Shown here piece by piece: positions 5,373-7,264 of a stretch of 7,264 nt of DNA. The first letter of the stretch is position 1. Every line of letters starts with the position of its first letter. Under the pieces are notes generated by a model. It was not told the DNA's origin, ran no database searches, and worked only from the letters and a program-made list of their open reading frames with translations. This stretch comes from Clostridia bacterium. Its GTDB lineage: Bacteria; Bacillota; Clostridia; Oscillospirales; Acutalibacteraceae. Position numbers and translations under genes: made by a program. The stretch lies in contig CAAFXD010000167.1 of the NCBI GenBank assembly GCA_900766945.1, forward strand, positions 1 through 7,264, given 5' to 3'.

Positions 5373-6926
5373 TTGGCTGAAACAACAACTGTTACCGCTA
5401 CGGAAACTGCGGAACCCGCAGTAGAACAAGCCGAAAAAAAAGCCTCTTCGCAAAATCGGCGGTATTTGCGCCCGCGTGAAATGTTTGCCTATTTGCTGAC
5501 GGCATTCGGGCAAAAGAATTTGAATGAGTTTGTCAACGGCAACCGTCAGTTCTTTATGATTAGTTTCCTCGGCATTTCCGGTAAAGCATACGGCGTGATT
5601 ATGTTTTTGGAAATGCTGTATGACGCATTGGATGACTCACTTTCCGGCGTGATTATTGACCGTACGCGTACACGTTGGGGCAAATTGCGGCCGTATTTGA
5701 TGATTGCGACACCGATTTGGGCGGTTGCAATCGTCATGCTGTTCACAACACCTTCGTTCCTTGCGACCACCACCTCCAAAGTTATTTGGGCGGTCATTGC
5801 GATTTTTGCGCACAACCTCGGTATGAGTTATTTCGGCGTATGGCAGATTTTGCCGTTTGACATTACACCGAATGTGAACGAGCGCAACAACCTGCTCGCC
5901 GCACAAAAGTTTATGGAACTGTTCGGGCAATTACTGCCGGGGCTTCTTCCCTTTTTCGTTGACCTTTTGCCGCGGCAGACAAACAATTCGGTCGGTATGC
6001 AGGATGTGTATTCGGGCTATGCGGTCATAATGGTTATCATTTCCGCAGCAACGGCGTTTTACGGCTTTTTCGTCATGCGGGAACGCGTGCCGCTGGCTTC
6101 GCGTGAGCAAATGAAAGAAGTCAGTATTTTGCAATCCTTTAAAATCGCGTTTAAAAACCGCCCGATGCTTGTATTGCAGTTGAATTACTTCTTAAACGGA
6201 TTTAAAGGCATTGGCGCCTCCAATGAAAAATTCTTCTGGATGCACAACGCAGGTGCGTTGTCCTACTCCTCGATTGCCAGTATTTTCACCGGTATGCCGA
6301 GTTTCATTATTACGCCTTTGGTGCCGAAAATGATTCGCAAATTCGGCGCAAGAAACTTAGGTATTTATGCAGGTCTTTTCGGCGGCGCGGCATATACGCT
6401 GATGTGGATTATCGGCTACAAACCGTTCGGCAAATGGGATTCCGGCGGCAGCATTGTCGCAAACCTTGTGTATATGACCATTATGCTGACCATTTGCGGG
6501 CTTCCCAACTCCGTTATCAATGTTGTCGGCACGATTTTGCAGGGCGATGTATATGACTACGGCGAATGGAAATACGGCGTGCGCAACGAGGCATTGATTG
6601 CCACCGTTTCAGGCTATTTCCAAAAAGCGGCAAACGCCATTAACGGGTTGTTGTCCGGCGTTGTGATTTCGCTGATCGGCTACACGGCGCACAAAGATGT
6701 GTTCGGCAATGTGGTGCGCGAAACTGACAGCGGTATTTTACGCGGATTCTGGTTTATCTTCTGCGTTATGCCCGCATTGGCACGCACGCTGTACGGTGTG
6801 AGTTTGATTTTCTTCAATGTCCACGGCAAGTTTAAAGAGCAGATGCTCAAAGATTTGGACGAACGCCGTTTGGAGGCAGTGCAAAAAATCAATGCCGAAA
6901 CCGCACCGAAAAACACGGAAGAATAA
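5373..6926 (+). CDS. GPH-family (MelB-like MFS) sugar:cation symporter
   Basis: A 517-residue polytopic membrane protein from the TTG at 5373. Residues 1-36 are a hydrophilic Thr/Glu/Ala-rich cytoplasmic leader, longer than in MelB. Then come many hydrophobic segments, consistent with the 12 of the family, and a charged C-terminal tail. Diagnostic motifs are YDALDDSLSGVIIDRTRTRWGKLRPYL (83-109), the GPH signature with the WGKxRP loop between helices 2 and 3, and DVYDYGEWKYGVRNEA (392-407), the conserved DYGExKxGxRxE region late in the protein. Acidic residues D84, D87 and D88 fall where MelB has its cation-site aspartates (inference). No PTS EIIA-like domain is attached at the C terminus, unlike LacS-type members. 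The family imports melibiose, lactose, glucuronides, xylosides and similar sugars with sodium or protons; the substrate here is unknown. It has its own promoter and terminator and no adjacent hydrolase. Confidence 0.93.
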   Translation: MAETTTVTATETAEPAVEQAEKKASSQNRRYLRPREMFAYLLTAFGQKNLNEFVNGNRQFFMISFLGISGKAYGVIMFLEMLYDALDDSLSGVIIDRTRTRWGKLRPYLMIATPIWAVAIVMLFTTPSFLATTTSKVIWAVIAIFAHNLGMSYFGVWQILPFDITPNVNERNNLLAAQKFMELFGQLLPGLLPFFVDLLPRQTNNSVGMQDVYSGYAVIMVIISAATAFYGFFVMRERVPLASREQMKEVSILQSFKIAFKNRPMLVLQLNYFLNGFKGIGASNEKFFWMHNAGALSYSSIASIFTGMPSFIITPLVPKMIRKFGARNLGIYAGLFGGAAYTLMWIIGYKPFGKWDSGGSIVANLVYMTIMLTICGLPNSVINVVGTILQGDVYDYGEWKYGVRNEALIATVSGYFQKAANAINGLLSGVVISLIGYTAHKDVFGNVVRETDSGILRGFWFIFCVMPALARTLYGVSLIFFNVHGKFKEQMLKDLDERRLEAVQKINAETAPKNTEE

Positions 6927-6950
6927 TTCGGTAACGAAGTATAAAAAGTA

Positions 6951-6976
6951 TCCCCCTCAAAAGAGGGGGATTTTTT
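6951..6976 (+). terminator. Rho-independent terminator after the GPH transporter, possibly bidirectional
   Basis: TCCCCCTC (6951-6958), loop AAAA, and GAGGGGGA (6963-6970) form a perfect 8-pair stem followed by six T (6971-6976). The stem lies 24 bases after the transporter stop. AAAAA at 6943-6947 on the left gives a T-run on the minus strand, separated from the stem by three bases, so it may also stop transcription arriving from the right. Confidence 0.93.
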
Positions 6977-7045
6977 ATGGGCGTTGTGAGATTTGAGATT
7001 CTTCATGTTGTTTGGAAGGACAAATTGGGGTTTGTCTATTCAATC
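6977..7045. other. Spacer between terminator and palindromic repeats
   Basis: This opens the final 338-base stretch (6927-7264) without a credible gene. I see no promoter with both boxes, RNA gene or clear secondary structure in this part. The frame open from 6977 has no ribosome site (it starts directly at the terminator's T-run) and translates through the palindromes, so it is not called. Confidence 0.6.
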
Positions 7046-7154
7046 GTAGGGGCGAACTGTGTTCGCCCGCCCGCGGATTTTGATGTGATTTTATGCGGGC
7101 GTGGATTTTCTCCGAAAACGGGCACCTTGCGGCGGGAGCAAGCCCCCGCCCTAC
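7046..7154. repeat. Composite GC-rich palindromic element bounded by inverted GTAGGG ends
   Basis: The block starts GTAGGGGCG (7046-7054) and ends CGCCCTAC (7147-7154), which is its near inverted complement. Inside are separate hairpins: GGGCGAAC-TGT-GTTCGCCC (7050-7068, perfect 8-pair); CGCCCGC (7068-7074) with GCGGGCG (7095-7101); TTTTC-TCC-GAAAA (7106-7118); and GGCGGGAGC-AA-GCCCCCGCC (7131-7150, with a G-T pair). The layout resembles paired REP/BIME elements or a small non-coding inverted-repeat element. No target-site duplication is visible at the ends. Whether other copies exist in the genome cannot be seen from here. Confidence 0.7.
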
Positions 7155-7190
7155 TTTATTATAACAGACATTCCCCCGAACAGGGAAATC

Positions 7191-7203
7191 CCCCGCCACT
7201 ACG
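7191..7203 (-). repeat. GTAGTGGCGGGG unit, minus orientation
   Basis: On the minus strand this reads CGTAGTGGCGGGG, a variant of the GTAGGGGCG head. On its inner side, TTCCC (7171-7175) and GGGAA (7183-7187) can pair as a small hairpin. Its head CTACGC (7199-7204) is an inverted match to GCGTAG (7222-7227) of the next unit, with a 17-base AT-rich spacer. Confidence 0.5.
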
Positions 7204-7223
7204 CGAAAAAATATATTGCGTGC

Positions 7224-7248
7224 GTAGGGGGCGTCTACTCGGCGCCCC
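7224..7248 (+). repeat. GTAGGGG palindromic unit, plus orientation
   Basis: GTAGGGG (7224-7230) leads into GGGGCGTC (7228-7235), loop TACTC, and GGCGCCCC (7241-7248): an 8-pair stem with one T-G wobble. No T-run follows, so it is not an intrinsic terminator. Confidence 0.65.
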
Positions 7249-7251
7249 GTT

Positions 7252-7264
7252 GTAGGGGCGGGTC
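7252..7264 (+). repeat. GTAGGGGCGGGTC unit, cut by window edge
   Basis: A further GTAGGGGCG head starts 28 bases after the previous one in the same orientation. Its second stem arm would lie outside the window. Confidence 0.55.

Noticed and set aside
6975..7199. Minus-strand 74-residue frame at the right end
   Set aside because: It runs through the palindromes and ends next to the terminator; no promoter, ribosome site or known motif.
6977..7255. Plus-strand 92-residue frame after the GPH transporter
   Set aside because: It starts on the terminator T-run without a ribosome site and is mostly translated palindromic repeat.
7046..7264. CRISPR array
   Set aside because: The repeated units change orientation, differ in sequence beyond the GTAGGGG head and have irregular spacing (85 to 28 bases), so they are not direct repeats with uniform spacers.

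Overview
The window looks like ordinary chromosomal DNA from a low-to-medium GC Gram-positive bacterium, most likely a Clostridia (Oscillospiraceae-like) gut organism. The basis is sigma-A-type promoters with extended -10 boxes, strong GGAGG-type ribosome sites, a 252-residue ExoA-type exonuclease III, a FolC without a dihydropteroate synthase neighbour, a GPH-family sugar symporter starting at TTG, and GTAGGGGCG-type palindromic repeats that I associate from memory with uncultured Oscillospiraceae. The taxonomic call is inference.

Layout. Positions 1-2874 are read on the minus strand: an exonuclease III gene (xth/exoA), then folC starting 1 base after it, then the 5' end of a GH38 alpha-mannosidase that runs off the left edge. 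The mannosidase has its own promoter, with a perfect 16-base inverted repeat lying across its spacer and -35 box. Positions 3020-6926 are read on the plus strand: a single-pass membrane-anchored protein of unknown function ending in a clean intrinsic terminator; a two-gene unit of a HAD-IIA phosphatase and ribonuclease HI; and a GPH/MFS sugar:cation symporter with its own strong promoter and a terminator that may work in both directions. The 145-base gap between xth and the unknown gene holds divergent promoters around a second inverted repeat. The last 338 bases carry no credible gene; they hold the terminator and at least five GTAGGGG-headed GC-rich palindromic units in both orientations.

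How the genes fit together. xth and rnhA are nucleic-acid maintenance genes, folC is folate metabolism, and the HAD protein probably does phosphate-ester housekeeping. The alpha-mannosidase and the GPH transporter suggest glycan or oligosaccharide use, but they are about 4.6 kb apart on opposite strands and each has its own promoter, so a functional link is only a hypothesis. I see no CRISPR array, tRNA, rRNA, insertion sequence, phage gene or defence system. The least explained items are the membrane-anchored unknown protein, the palindromic repeat block at the right end, and the operator-like palindrome at the mannosidase promoter.
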